A DNA stretch of 64,000 nucleotides from Caproiciproducens galactitolivorans (GCF_026672255.1 NZ_JAPOHA010000009.1:1-64000), one strand, 5' to 3'; positions 16,922 to 26,071 are shown, numbered from the stretch's first letter. Translations and numbers: made by a program. Notes: a model not told the origin generated them from the sequence alone.

Positions 16922-18901
16922 ATGAAGAAAAAAGTGGAATATGGAAATGAAAGCATTTCATCCCTGAAAGGCGCCGATCGTGTGCGCCGCCGCCCGGCGG
17001 TTATCTTTGGCTCGGACGGCATTGAGGGCTGTGAACATTCCATCTTTGAAATACTGTCCAACTCCATAGACGAGGCGCGCGAAGGGTACGGCAAGCAGAT
17101 TGTCATTACCCGCTTCAGCGACAATTCGGTTCAGGTGGAGGATCACGGCCGGGGATGCCCGGTCGATTTCAACCAAAAAGAACAGCGGTATAACTGGGAG
17201 CTGGCGTTCTGCGAACTTTACGCAGGCGGAAAATACAACAACGCTTCCGATGAGAGCTATGAGTATTCCCTTGGCTTAAATGGGCTGGGGCTTTGCTCTA
17301 CGCAGTATGCCTCCGAATACATGGATGTAGAGGTTCGGCGCGACGGATTCCGTTACACCCTTCACTTTGAGCACGGTGAAAATGTGGGAGGACTGCACAA
17401 GGAGCCGTATACGAAAAAGGATACCGGTTCGATTATTCACTGGAAACCGGATATACAGGTGTTTACCGACATTAACGTCCCGGTTGAATATTACCTTGAT
17501 GTTATCAAGCGGCAGGCGATCGTCAATGACGGCATCAGCTTTTTATTCCGCAGCCAGGCGGGAGGAAAATTCGAGGAAACCGAATTCCTTTACCAGCAGG
17601 GGATTGTCGACCACGTAAAGGAAGCCGCCGGCGAGGAAAGCCTGACCCCGGTGCAGTTCTGGCAAACGGAAAAGAAGGTTCGCGACCGTGCGGACAAGCC
17701 GGAATATAAGACGAAAATCAATGTAGCGGTGGCGTTTTCCAACCGGAACAAATTAATTGAATATTACCATAACTCCAGCTGGCTGGAACACGGCGGCGCG
17801 CCGGATAAAGCGGTGCGCAACGCGTTTGTTTATCAGATTGATTCGTATTTGAAGCAGACGGGAAAGTACAATAAAAACGAGAGCAAAATCACTTTCCCCG
17901 ATATAGAGGACTGCCTGATTCTTGTCATTTCCTCTTTTTCCAACCGTACCTCGTATGAGAACCAGACCAAAAAAGCGATTACGAACAAGGGTATTCAGGA
18001 AGCAATGACGGAAATGCTCCGCCATCAGCTGGAAGTCTATTTTATTGAAAACCCCGCGGACGCGGACAAGATTGCGGCACAGGTGCTGATTAACAAGCGC
18101 AGCCGCGAGGATGCGGAAAAAACGCGCCTGAACATCAAGAAAAAGCTTACCAGCAATATGGATATCACGAACCGCGTCGCGAAATTTGTGGACTGCCGTA
18201 CCCGCGACGTGAACGAGCGGGAAATTTTCATTGTGGAGGGCGATTCGGCTCTCGGCGCGTGCAAACAGGCGCGTGATGCGAATTTTCAGGCCATTATGCC
18301 GATTCGCGGCAAGATTTTGAACTGCCTGAAAGCCGACTACGATAAAATCTTTAAAAATGATATTATAACGGATCTGATTAAGGTGCTGGGCTGCGGCGTA
18401 CAGGTTAAGTCAAAGGCAAATAAGGATCTTTCTTCCTTTGATATGTCGCTTCTGCGCTGGAATAAAATCATTCTGTGCACCGATGCCGACGTGGACGGGT
18501 TCCAGATACGAACCCTGCTTTTAACCATGCTTTATCGCCTGACGCCTACGCTGATTGAGCAGGGTAAGGTGTTTATTGCCGAATCCCCTCTGTTTGAAAT
18601 TGCTTCCAAGGATGAGACCTATTTTGCCTATACCGAACGGGAAAAGGAAGAGGTAATCCAGAAGCTGGGAACCAAGCGGTTTACGGTTCAGCGTTCCAAG
18701 GGACTTGGCGAAAATGAACCGGATATGATGAATTTAACCACGATGAACCCTGCCACGCGGCGCCTGATTAAGGTTATGCCCACCGACGCGCTGCGCACAA
18801 GCGAAGTATTTGATTTGCTATTGGGCGACAATCTGAGCGGCCGGAAGGATTTTATCGCAGAAAACGGATACTGTTATATTGACACGGCGGATGTCAGTTA
18901 G
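16922..18901 (+). CDS. parE: DNA topoisomerase IV-type subunit B (ParE/GyrB family)
   Basis: 659 aa. GHKL ATPase: N-box EILSNSIDEAREG, VEDHGRGCPVDF and an ATP-lid of form LGLNGLGLCSTQYAS, which differs from the usual GGLHGVG. Transducer domain follows, then TOPRIM with EGDSALGACKQARD and CTDADVDGFQIRTLLLTM, and the C-terminal tail. With ParC it decatenates chromosomes using ATP. RBS TAGGAG precedes ATG 16922. parC follows 43 nt later. A second pair (gyrA/gyrB) presumably lies elsewhere; divergence from GyrB and the partner's lack of a GyrA box favour topoisomerase IV. Confidence 0.9.
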   Translation: MKKKVEYGNESISSLKGADRVRRRPAVIFGSDGIEGCEHSIFEILSNSIDEAREGYGKQIVITRFSDNSVQVEDHGRGCPVDFNQKEQRYNWELAFCELYAGGKYNNASDESYEYSLGLNGLGLCSTQYASEYMDVEVRRDGFRYTLHFEHGENVGGLHKEPYTKKDTGSIIHWKPDIQVFTDINVPVEYYLDVIKRQAIVNDGISFLFRSQAGGKFEETEFLYQQGIVDHVKEAAGEESLTPVQFWQTEKKVRDRADKPEYKTKINVAVAFSNRNKLIEYYHNSSWLEHGGAPDKAVRNAFVYQIDSYLKQTGKYNKNESKITFPDIEDCLILVISSFSNRTSYENQTKKAITNKGIQEAMTEMLRHQLEVYFIENPADADKIAAQVLINKRSREDAEKTRLNIKKKLTSNMDITNRVAKFVDCRTRDVNEREIFIVEGDSALGACKQARDANFQAIMPIRGKILNCLKADYDKIFKNDIITDLIKVLGCGVQVKSKANKDLSSFDMSLLRWNKIILCTDADVDGFQIRTLLLTMLYRLTPTLIEQGKVFIAESPLFEIASKDETYFAYTEREKEEVIQKLGTKRFTVQRSKGLGENEPDMMNLTTMNPATRRLIKVMPTDALRTSEVFDLLLGDNLSGRKDFIAENGYCYIDTADVS

Positions 18902-18944
18902 TTTGAATACGGAAAAATAGAATGAATGTGGGTGTATATAGAGG

Positions 18945-21173
18945 ATGCCGAAAAAAAGAACAGAACAGCCGGGCGCTCCGCGGGCACGCGGCGTAATTGA
19001 AGGCGCGGGAGCGGTAGTAGAGCAGAAAATTACGGATACGCTGGAAACAAACTATATGCCGTATGCGATGAGCGTAATTCTGTCCCGTGCGATTCCGGAG
19101 ATTGACGGCTTTAAGCCGTCCCACCGCAAATTGTTGTTTACCATGTACAAAATGGGGCTTTTAGGCTCCGCGCGAACCAAAAGCGCCAATATCGTAGGCC
19201 AGACCATGAAGCTGAATCCGCACAGTGATTCCGCTATTTACGATACCATGGTGCGTTTGAGCCGTGGATACGAAGCGCTTTTGCATCCGTATGTGGATTC
19301 GAAGGGAAACTTCGGTAAATTTTATTCCCGCGATATGGCCTGGGCGGCCTCCCGTTACACGGAAGCGCGGCTGGACAACATCTGCGAGGAACTTTTTCGC
19401 GATATTGATAAGGACACCGTTGATTTTGTAGACAATTATGATAATACCTTAAAGGAGCCGACCCTTTTGCCGGCCGCCTTTCCGTCGGTTTTGGTGAACG
19501 CCAACACGGGAATCGCCGTCGGAATGGCAAGCTCCATCTGTCCCTTCAATTTAAACGAGGTATGCCAGACGACCATTGCCCTGATGCGCGATCCGGAGCA
19601 TGAAATCGCCTCAACGCTTTTAGCGCCGGATTTTCCCGGCGGCGGTCAGCTGATTTACGATCACGGAACGATGGACGAAATTTACCGTACCGGGCGCGGC
19701 AGCGTGCGTATCCGTTCCCGTTATTCCTACGATAAAAGCGCGAACTGCCTTGATATCACACAGATTCCGCCGACAACCACGGTGGAAGCGATCGTGGAGA
19801 AAATCGTCGACCTTGTCAAACAGGGAAAAATTAAAGAGATTTCCGATATCCGCGACGAAACGGGACTCAGCGGACTGAAAATCACGATCGACCTCAAGCG
19901 CGGTACGGAACCGGACAAGCTCATGCAGCGCCTGTTCAAGCTTACTCCGCTGGAGGACAGCTTTTCCTGCAATTTCAACGTGCTTGTAGGCGGTTCGCCG
20001 CGCGTAATGGGCGTGCGCGAGCTGCTGGAAGAATGGACGGCGTTCCGCATTGAATGCGTTCGCCGCAGGACTTTCTACGATTTAACGAAGAAAAAGGAAA
20101 AACTGCATTTGCTCAAGGGTTTGCAGGCGATCCTGCTCGATATCGACAAAGCGGTTGCAATCGTCCGCAAAACGGAAGAGGAAGCGGAGGTTGTGCCGAA
20201 CCTGATGATCGGCTTCGGTATCGACGAGGTGCAGGCGGAATATGTAGCGGAAATCAAGCTTCGTCATTTGAACCGGGAATATATTCTGAAACGCACGGAA
20301 GAAATCAGCCAGCTTGAAAAAGAAATCGCCAATTTACAGGCTATTCTGGACAGTAAGTCCAAAGTGAAAAACGTGATTATCTCGGAACTGGGCGAGATCG
20401 CCAGGAAATACGGCCAGCCGCGCAAAACGATGATCATTTATCAGAATGAAATCGAAGAATATTCCGAAGAAGAGGATATACCGGATTATCCTGTAAATCT
20501 GTTCTTCACAAAGGAAGGGTATTTTAAGAAAATTACCCCGCAGTCCCTGCGCATGAGCGGAGAGCAGAAGCTGAAGGAAGACGACGAGGTTACCCAGCAT
20601 ATCGAAGACACCAATACCGCCGACCTGCTGTTCTTTACCGACCGCTGCCAGGTCTATAAGGCGAAGGCCAGCGATTTTGGCGACACCAAGGCAAGCGTTC
20701 TGGGGGATTATATTCCGGCGAAGCTTGCGATGGACGAAGGGGAAAACGCGGTTTATATGGCGGTAACCCATGAATACAACGGCTACGTCCTGTTCTTCTT
20801 TGAAAACGGAAAGATCGCCAAGGTGGATATGTCCGCGTATGCGACCAAAACCAACCGCCGCAAGCTTTTAAATGCCTACAGCGACAAGTCTCCGGTTGTG
20901 GCAATCGAATATGCAGAGGAAGACTGCGAATTCCTCCTGACGTCCCTGCAGGGCCGTATCCTTTTGGTACACTCCGGGGCCATTCAAAGCAAAACCACGC
21001 GCAGCACGCAGGGCGTTGCCGCGATGACGCTCCGGAAAGGCAGCCGGCTGCTGAAAGCGGAGCGTTACCGGGAGGATATGCTGGTAAATCCGAACCGGTA
21101 CCGTAAAAATATCCCGGCAGCCGGTTCCCTTCCCGCCGCGGAAGAAACAGCGGGCGAACAGTTAAAATTATAA
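18945..21173 (+). CDS. parC: DNA topoisomerase IV-type subunit A (ParC/GyrA family)
   Basis: 742 aa. The winged-helix breakage domain has the catalytic Tyr138 in AASRYTEARL, preceded by FKPSHRKLLFTMYKMGLLG. The tower and coiled-coil region (ISQLEKEIANLQAILDSKSK) is followed by a beta-pinwheel C-domain. No canonical GyrA box (QRRGGKG) is seen, which supports ParC over GyrA. It cleaves DNA through a 5'-phosphotyrosyl link. RBS is weak (GTGGGTG or GAGG next to the ATG), so translation may depend on parE. Confidence 0.9.
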   Translation: MPKKRTEQPGAPRARGVIEGAGAVVEQKITDTLETNYMPYAMSVILSRAIPEIDGFKPSHRKLLFTMYKMGLLGSARTKSANIVGQTMKLNPHSDSAIYDTMVRLSRGYEALLHPYVDSKGNFGKFYSRDMAWAASRYTEARLDNICEELFRDIDKDTVDFVDNYDNTLKEPTLLPAAFPSVLVNANTGIAVGMASSICPFNLNEVCQTTIALMRDPEHEIASTLLAPDFPGGGQLIYDHGTMDEIYRTGRGSVRIRSRYSYDKSANCLDITQIPPTTTVEAIVEKIVDLVKQGKIKEISDIRDETGLSGLKITIDLKRGTEPDKLMQRLFKLTPLEDSFSCNFNVLVGGSPRVMGVRELLEEWTAFRIECVRRRTFYDLTKKKEKLHLLKGLQAILLDIDKAVAIVRKTEEEAEVVPNLMIGFGIDEVQAEYVAEIKLRHLNREYILKRTEEISQLEKEIANLQAILDSKSKVKNVIISELGEIARKYGQPRKTMIIYQNEIEEYSEEEDIPDYPVNLFFTKEGYFKKITPQSLRMSGEQKLKEDDEVTQHIEDTNTADLLFFTDRCQVYKAKASDFGDTKASVLGDYIPAKLAMDEGENAVYMAVTHEYNGYVLFFFENGKIAKVDMSAYATKTNRRKLLNAYSDKSPVVAIEYAEEDCEFLLTSLQGRILLVHSGAIQSKTTRSTQGVAAMTLRKGSRLLKAERYREDMLVNPNRYRKNIPAAGSLPAAEETAGEQLKL

Positions 21174-21180
21174 AAAGTGA

Positions 21181-21287
21181 CGGGTAAAAAAATAAAACGC
21201 CGCTGAAAAGCCAATAGCAATCCAGCAGCGGGTCCTGTCAAAGCAGCAAACGCAAACACTTCGGCAGGTCCGTAAATAGATTACCCG
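21181..21287 (+). other. Predicted three-way-junction structure after parC
   Basis: CGGGTAA (21181-21187) can pair with TTACCCG (21281-21287) and enclose two hairpins, CCGCTG/CAGCGG (21200-21205/21226-21231) and CCTGTC/GGCAGG (21234-21239/21263-21268). It lies downstream of parC and upstream of the secG promoter. It could be a 3'-UTR structure or a small RNA. No known RNA family is recognised. Confidence 0.3.
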
Positions 21288-21335
21288 ATCGTTCAACCAA
21301 TATGCATAAATCTTACGGTTTCACATAAAATATGC

Positions 21336-21364
21336 TTGCAATGAAGCGTATTATGTGATACTAT
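21336..21364 (+). promoter_or_regulatory. secG promoter
   Basis: TTGCAA (21336-21341), 17-nt spacer, TACTAT (21359-21364), about 37 nt before the secG ATG. Confidence 0.65.
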
Positions 21365-21401
21365 AAATTAAGTTGTTATGTAGTATTTTCGGAGGTGCGC
21401 T

Positions 21402-21647
21402 ATGACAGTCGTTGAAATCGTATTCGGAGTTATTTTATTAATATTTTCAGTTGCAATTACAGTAATCGTTCTTCTTCAGGAAGGGCATCAGCAGCAGCTT
21501 GGAGCAATTACAGGCGGTGCGGACACATTCCTTTCAAAGAATAAAGCCCGTTCTGTGGATTCGTTCCTTGCCAGATGGACAAAAGTGATTGCGATTGGTT
21601 TTTTCTTACTTGTAATTGGCGTAAACGCTTACATGTATTTTAAGTAA
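21402..21647 (+). CDS. secG: Preprotein translocase subunit SecG
   Basis: 81 aa with two membrane segments (residues about 3-24 and 58-78) and the conserved cytosolic loop LLQEGHQQQLGAITGGADTFLSKNKARSVDSFLARWTKV shortened here to its key pieces QEG, GGADTF and the Lys/Arg patch. Accessory subunit of the SecYEG channel. GGAGG precedes ATG 21402. It has its own promoter and terminator; rnr follows, as in many Firmicutes. Confidence 0.95.
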   Translation: MTVVEIVFGVILLIFSVAITVIVLLQEGHQQQLGAITGGADTFLSKNKARSVDSFLARWTKVIAIGFFLLVIGVNAYMYFK

Positions 21648-21659
21648 TAAAATGCCTAA

Positions 21660-21684
21660 AGCCCCGCTAAGTGCGGGGCTTTTC
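21660..21684 (+). terminator. secG terminator
   Basis: AGCCCCGC-TAAGT-GCGGGGCT (21660-21680) followed by TTTCTT. Confidence 0.93.
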
Positions 21685-21745
21685 TTATATAAGAAGAAAC
21701 GGACAGGACTGTATGACAATACGGTTCGCTTGAGGTGGAAGAAAA

Positions 21746-23869
21746 ATGACAGAGGACTTAAAGAGCAAGATACTGGAATATTTACAACATTACCCGCAAA
21801 GCATTACTTCCCGGGGGATGATTAAAAAGCTGAAAGTGAAAGATACGAAGAGCTTCTACAACGCCCTGAATCAATTGAAAAACGAAGGAGCGGTTTCGGT
21901 TAACAAAAAGCACCGGATCCGCCCTGCGGAGGAAAAGAAAACCGTAAAGGCAAAGATTGTATCTTTATCGAAAGGTTTTGCTTTTGCGCGCCCGGAGGAC
22001 GGCGGCGAAGACTTGTTTATTCACGTGAATCACTTAAATAGGGCCTTTATCGGCGACACGGTTGTATTGAAGAACGTGAAAGAAAGCGAAAAAGGGCCGA
22101 GCGCCGACGTGCATTTGATTTCGGAAAAGAGCAGCCGCATGATTACAGGCACGCTGTGCCGCGGCTCGGGATTGTGCGAATTGATTCCGGACGGCGCGAT
22201 ACGGTACCATATACCGGTGGAAAAGGATTCTGCGAGGAATATCAGGAACGGGGACAAGGTTCAGGCGGAAATACACCGAACCCCTCGCACTTCTCTGTTA
22301 TCCGCCCGGGTTGTCAAGGTTTACGGCAATTCGGGAAGCGCAAAAATCTGCGCGGACGCGATCATTGACCAAAACGGGATCAAGACCCGTTTCTCCGAAG
22401 AGGTTCTTGAAGAAGCGCGGCGGATTTCCGGCCAGACCGTTACGGAACAGGATTTAAAAGGGAGACTGGATTTAAGGAAAACAAGCATCTGCACCATTGA
22501 CGGCGCGGATGCGAAGGATCTGGACGACGCGATTTCTGTAAGCAGGACGAAAAACGGCTACAAACTTGGCGTTCATATCGCCGATGTGAGCCATTATGTA
22601 AAAGAAGGCGGCGCGCTCGACGCCGAGGCGATGGAGCGGGGCACGTCTGTCTATTTTGCCGACCGCGTCATTCCCATGCTTCCCAAGGAGCTTTCCAACG
22701 GGGTATGTTCCCTGAATGCGGGGGAGGATAAACTGACTTTTTCCGCGATCATCGAGCTGGATAAGCAGGGCGCGATTTTATCCTATCAATTTAAAAAGAG
22801 CGTTATTAATTCCAAAGTACGCGGGGTTTATTCGGAAGTAAATCAGTTATTCGATAAAACCGCCGACGCACAATTGCGTAAAAAATACGCTCCGGTGATT
22901 CGTTCCCTAAACGCAGCCAGGGAACTGGCCGATATTTTAAAAGCGCGTTCCATTCAAAACGGTACGGTAGACTTGGACAGTACCGAATCCAAATTCACGC
23001 TCAATGAAGAGGGCGTCTGTATTAACGTGGAGCCGCGCGAAACGGGCGAGTCGGAACAGATGATTGAGCAGCTGATGATTACAGCCAACCAGGCGGCCGC
23101 GAAGCTTGCCAGAGCAAGCGGCATTCCGTTTGTATACCGTGTGCATGAACAGCCGAACCCGGAGCGTGTAGCGAATCTGGTGCAGCTTGTCGGCGCGCTT
23201 GGGCTGAATGCGCAGCGGCTGAAAAAGGACGGCGAGCTGAAAACTGCCGACTTTGCCGATATTATGAAGCAGGCAAGCGGAACGCCCGCGCAGAAGGTGA
23301 TTTCCCATCAGTTGCTGCGGACGATGGCAAAGGCACGCTATGATACCGCGCCGATCGGCCATTTTGGACTTGCACTTGCGGATTACTGTCACTTTACGTC
23401 ACCAATCCGCCGATATCCGGATACCGCGATTCACCGTATCCTTTCCGCTATGTTAAAAACCAAAAACAAAGAAGAGCTGGTTCGGCGGTACGAGGCGTTT
23501 GCCAACGCGGCGGCGTCGGAATCTTCCGCAGCGGAAGTGCGTGCCATGCAGGCCGAACGCAGCGCGGAAAGCTGCTATATGGCGGAGTATGTGACACAGC
23601 ATATCGGCGACTGCTATGACGGCATTATCAGCGGGGTGACCCAGCGGGGCGTATTCGTCGAACTGCCGAATTCCGTTGAGGGCTTTGTTTCGGTGGAAAG
23701 CTTCGAAGGGGCAAAGTTCCGGTTTGACGGAATGATTACGCAAATCGATGAAAATACCGGCCGCAAGCTTACTATCGGGCAGCCTTTGTCCATCCGGGTT
23801 GCGGCGGCGGACGTTGCAAGCGGCAGAATCGACTTTGTTCCTGATAATGGAGCTAAAGAACAACAATAA
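21746..23869 (+). CDS. rnr: Ribonuclease R
   Basis: 707 aa. N-terminal winged-helix region, cold-shock-like OB folds (FAFARPEDGGEDLFIHVNHL), the RNB catalytic domain with TIDGADAKDLDDAISV (metal-binding Asp residues) and HFTSPIRRYPDTAIHR, and a C-terminal S1 domain (GDCYDGIISGVTQRGVFVEL). Processive 3'-5' exoribonuclease that degrades structured RNA and cooperates with SmpB/tmRNA. No smpB or ssrA follows here, unlike the common Firmicutes arrangement. Start ATG 21746 with GAGGTGG upstream. Confidence 0.97.
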   Translation: MTEDLKSKILEYLQHYPQSITSRGMIKKLKVKDTKSFYNALNQLKNEGAVSVNKKHRIRPAEEKKTVKAKIVSLSKGFAFARPEDGGEDLFIHVNHLNRAFIGDTVVLKNVKESEKGPSADVHLISEKSSRMITGTLCRGSGLCELIPDGAIRYHIPVEKDSARNIRNGDKVQAEIHRTPRTSLLSARVVKVYGNSGSAKICADAIIDQNGIKTRFSEEVLEEARRISGQTVTEQDLKGRLDLRKTSICTIDGADAKDLDDAISVSRTKNGYKLGVHIADVSHYVKEGGALDAEAMERGTSVYFADRVIPMLPKELSNGVCSLNAGEDKLTFSAIIELDKQGAILSYQFKKSVINSKVRGVYSEVNQLFDKTADAQLRKKYAPVIRSLNAARELADILKARSIQNGTVDLDSTESKFTLNEEGVCINVEPRETGESEQMIEQLMITANQAAAKLARASGIPFVYRVHEQPNPERVANLVQLVGALGLNAQRLKKDGELKTADFADIMKQASGTPAQKVISHQLLRTMAKARYDTAPIGHFGLALADYCHFTSPIRRYPDTAIHRILSAMLKTKNKEELVRRYEAFANAAASESSAAEVRAMQAERSAESCYMAEYVTQHIGDCYDGIISGVTQRGVFVELPNSVEGFVSVESFEGAKFRFDGMITQIDENTGRKLTIGQPLSIRVAAADVASGRIDFVPDNGAKEQQ

Positions 23870-23957
23870 AAGGGTAAATATAGAAAGTTTGGTATAATTT
23901 TTGGAATAAATGACCATCCTACTAACATAAAATTAACCGAAAGGCGGTAATGTTAGT

Positions 23958-24218
23958 ATGGAATCTGTCTTAAAGCTTGTACAGCGTGTAGACTGCACAG
24001 CCGCTCAGGAAAATGAAGATAAAGACAGGATAATGGATGAAATCAAGGAAGTATGCCGTCTCATTGCCTGCAACGAAAGCTGGTTCGCCTTAGAAAACGA
24101 TGAAAATCTGATTGAGGCATGCATTTATCAGCGGGAATCGCTGAATTCCCGCTATCGGTATTTACTGAATCAGGCGAGGCTCAAAGGAATTAACGCGTCC
24201 CTTGCCTGCAAAGGATAG
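23958..24218 (+). CDS. yaaL: DUF2508 family protein (YaaL-like)
   Basis: 86 aa, acidic and helical (LVQRVDCTAAQENEDKDRIM; FALENDENLIEACIYQRESL). Matches the short DUF2508 family whose Bacillus member YaaL is encoded next to bofA, exactly as here (bofA starts 12 nt later). Function unknown; the link to sporulation is by neighbourhood only. RBS AAAGGCGG lies rather far (about 10 nt) from ATG 23958. Confidence 0.8.
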   Translation: MESVLKLVQRVDCTAAQENEDKDRIMDEIKEVCRLIACNESWFALENDENLIEACIYQRESLNSRYRYLLNQARLKGINASLACKG

Positions 24219-24229
24219 GGGGAGTAAGA

Positions 24230-24496
24230 TTGCCGAACAACATGGTTGTTTTGCTTAGTCTGTGCGGTGTTTTTGCGCTTTTAATACTGATTCAGGTGAT
24301 TGTGAAAGCGCCAAAACCCGTGCAGCGAGCCGCCGGAGGAGTGATCACGGGCCTCTGCGCCCTTGCGGCTGTGAATTTTACCGGTTTCTTTACCGGTGTC
24401 AGCCTGCCGTTGAGCCCGCTGACCATTGGCGTTTCGGGAGCCGCCGGGATTCCGGGCGTTACCATGCTTCTCCTGCTCAATTTAATTGTGAAATGA
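24230..24496 (+). CDS. bofA: Pro-sigma-K processing inhibitor BofA family
   Basis: 88 aa, nearly all membrane: a first segment (VVLLSLCGVFALLILIQVIV) and a second hydrophobic region with the BofA signature PLTIGVSGAAGIPGVTMLLL at the C-terminus. In Bacillus BofA holds the SpoIVFB protease inactive in the forespore-surrounding membrane until sigma-K is needed. TTG 24230 is chosen for GGGGGAG six nt upstream; ATG 24242 is an alternative. Together with yaaL this supports an endospore former. Confidence 0.88.
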   Translation: MPNNMVVLLSLCGVFALLILIQVIVKAPKPVQRAAGGVITGLCALAAVNFTGFFTGVSLPLSPLTIGVSGAAGIPGVTMLLLLNLIVK

Positions 24497-24497
24497 C

Positions 24498-24539
24498 GGC
24501 AAAGAAAAAAGCGGGTGATAAGCCCGTTTTTTCTTTGCC
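24498..24539. terminator. Bidirectional terminator between bofA and DUF4364 gene
   Basis: GGCAAAGAAAAAA-GCGGG-TGATAA-CCCG-TTTTTTCTTTGCC type hairpin with A- and T-flanks, placed between converging genes. Confidence 0.9.
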
Positions 24540-24592
24540 TTTTATTGTGTACGCAATACCGTCGGGGATTGCACCGGCGTTTCGGCGGGTAC

Positions 24593-25195
24593 CTATTTTG
24601 AAGCGGATTTAAACTTTCCGCTTAGAATACCGGCGGCCATTTCCCGGTTATTGGTAACCAGCGCCAGAAGCATCTGGTACACATATTCGGGTGATTGATG
24701 GAAATTATTTTTGACCATGTTCGCCTGATACAGATCCGGTACATGCAGCGTGAAATTCATTAAGTCCATCTCTCCGCCGGAGATATGGCAGACGACATTG
24801 TAGCCCCGTTCCGTTTTTAAAATTTCCACTTTGTTTTCGCGTTCCCGTCTGGTTTTTGCCAGCAGATTGATCGCCGCCGCAACGGCTTTATCCCTCACTA
24901 CCGGCGGGAGGTCTTTATCCAGCTGTTTTGCAATTAAGCGTGCGGTTTTGCTTGCGGAATACAGCTCGTTGTTTTCCCCGCTGGCAATTATATTTCCCTT
25001 TTCAACCAACTCGGCAAGCGAGTCGGTCACTTCAAAATAATTTGCCAACCCATTATCCTGTATAATATTTAAAATATCGCTTTTCGACAGAGGGTTGTCC
25101 ACGCTTGACAGAAGATAACAGATCAAAATTCGAATTTCATTTTTGTTTCTGAGACCGCCCGGCTCGATACCTCCGGTAAAGGCGTTATAATCCAT
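24593..25195 (-). CDS. DUF4364 family protein
   Basis: 200 aa from ATG 25195, chosen for GGAGGTG 7-8 nt upstream; the frame extends to 25228 without support. The N-terminal half reads as a winged helix (NKNEIRILICYLLSSVDNPL, ADYFEVTDSLAELVEKG-like) and the remainder is mixed alpha/beta (YNVVCHISGGEMDLMNFTLH). Matches clostridial DUF4364, thought to be a DNA-binding regulator on fold grounds; targets unknown. Follows an XRE regulator gene, separated by a terminator-like double hairpin. Confidence 0.82.
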   Translation of the reverse strand: MDYNAFTGGIEPGGLRNKNEIRILICYLLSSVDNPLSKSDILNIIQDNGLANYFEVTDSLAELVEKGNIIASGENNELYSASKTARLIAKQLDKDLPPVVRDKAVAAAINLLAKTRRERENKVEILKTERGYNVVCHISGGEMDLMNFTLHVPDLYQANMVKNNFHQSPEYVYQMLLALVTNNREMAAGILSGKFKSASK

Positions 25196-25225
25196 AACAA
25201 GCACCTCCGATTTTATATTTCTATG

Positions 25226-25279
25226 CAAAAAAAGTCAAAGCGACCAAGCTCCAACGTTGGAGCAGGATATGCTTTGACT
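25226..25279 (-). terminator. Terminator with nested palindrome after the XRE gene
   Basis: AGTCAAAGC (25233-25241) pairs with GCTTTGACT (25271-25279), enclosing a second perfect palindrome GCTCCAACGTTGGAGC (25248-25263). On the minus strand seven T follow. It could also act as an attenuator for the DUF4364 gene. Confidence 0.8.
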
Positions 25280-25320
25280 CCTGTGCACTATTCCTATTTT
25301 AACATATTCATAAAGTACTT

Positions 25321-25746
25321 TCAATCTTGATTTTTGTCATACGTATGCCTTTTTAATATGTTTTTAATATAATCCATAATTTTCTTTTGACCCTCCGGAG
25401 GGCATGACCGGAAAGCTCCCACAAGGATTCTTTCATCGCTGGAGAGTTCGTAAATATGACTGGAATTTTTTTTACTCTTAATATAATTTGTTTTCAATTC
25501 GCTATCAGACACAATTTCCTGTGAGCCTTCATCGGAAAGTAAATTTTCAATTGGAATATTGAAAACTTTCGCCAATGTTATTAAAACGGTCACGTCTGGC
25601 GTTGTTTTACCAATTTCGTAATAGGAGTATGTTGAGCGGTCAATATTTAATATTTTTGCAATCTGTACCTGCGTATAACCGCTTTTTATTCTTAGCTCTC
25701 TAAGTCTTTCGTTAATATGTATCTTTTCAATAATTGGTAACACCAC
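25321..25746 (-). CDS. XRE-family transcriptional regulator
   Basis: 141 aa. HTH_3 domain at residues about 10-65 (LRELRIKSGYTQVQIAKILN, then DRSTYSYYEIGKTTPDV), followed by an acidic linker and a short C-terminal helical region that could dimerise. The start is awkward: GTG 25746 abuts AAAGGTG, with no in-frame ATG nearby, so GTG 25749 or a non-standard codon is possible. The gene is AT-richer than the housekeeping genes and lies beside tRNA-Thr and the island, so it may belong to the mobile region. A 9-bp imperfect inverted repeat upstream is a candidate operator. Confidence 0.82.
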   Translation of the reverse strand: MVLPIIEKIHINERLRELRIKSGYTQVQIAKILNIDRSTYSYYEIGKTTPDVTVLITLAKVFNIPIENLLSDEGSQEIVSDSELKTNYIKSKKNSSHIYELSSDERILVGAFRSCPPEGQKKIMDYIKNILKRHTYDKNQD

Positions 25747-25798
25747 CTTTTCTAAGAAATGAAAAAGCCTGTTTACCCTAGATTATATAGTTTTATAC

Positions 25799-25831
25799 GT
25801 GAATAATAATAATAACGTGACAATAATTCAC
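25799..25831. promoter_or_regulatory. Imperfect inverted repeat upstream of XRE gene
   Basis: GTGAATAAT (25799-25807) and ATAATTCAC (25823-25831) match in 8 of 9 positions as inverted arms. They lie about 55-85 nt upstream of the XRE start, between it and the divergent tRNA promoter: a possible autoregulatory operator. Confidence 0.3.
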
Positions 25832-25871
25832 TTAAATAGCATCTTTATGGCTAAAAAAATCAAAATAGCAC

Positions 25872-25900
25872 TTGACGATCCCTTTTTGATTTTGTATAAT
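25872..25900 (+). promoter_or_regulatory. tRNA-Thr promoter
   Basis: TTGACG (25872-25877), 17-nt spacer, TATAAT (25895-25900): near-perfect SigA promoter 43 nt before the tRNA. Confidence 0.9.
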
Positions 25901-25943
25901 AGCTTAGTCAGCAATTGAGAATACTTTTTAAAAATCCATATTT

Positions 25944-26018
25944 GCTACTGTGGCTCAATGGTAGAGCAGCTCATTCGTAATGAGCAGGTTGTCAGTTCGA
26001 TTCTGACCAGTAGCTCCA
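25944..26018 (+). tRNA. tRNA-Thr (CGT)
   Basis: Acceptor GCTACTG (25944-25950) pairs with CAGTAGC (26008-26014); anticodon loop TTCGTAA carries CGT at 25976-25978; T arm and encoded CCA (26016-26018) are present. It has its own promoter and terminator. An accessory island starts directly after it, and an 18-nt part of this tRNA recurs, split in two, at 34608-34650. Confidence 0.97.
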
Positions 26019-26023
26019 AGCTG

Positions 26024-26058
26024 AAAATCCTGTAAACACGCGTGTTTACAGGATTTTT
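26024..26058. terminator. Perfect palindromic terminator of tRNA-Thr
   Basis: A 17-bp perfect inverted repeat with no loop spacer (26024-26057, centre ACGCGT) flanked by A4 and T5. Confidence 0.93.
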
Positions 26059-26071
26059 GCTATGATATAAA

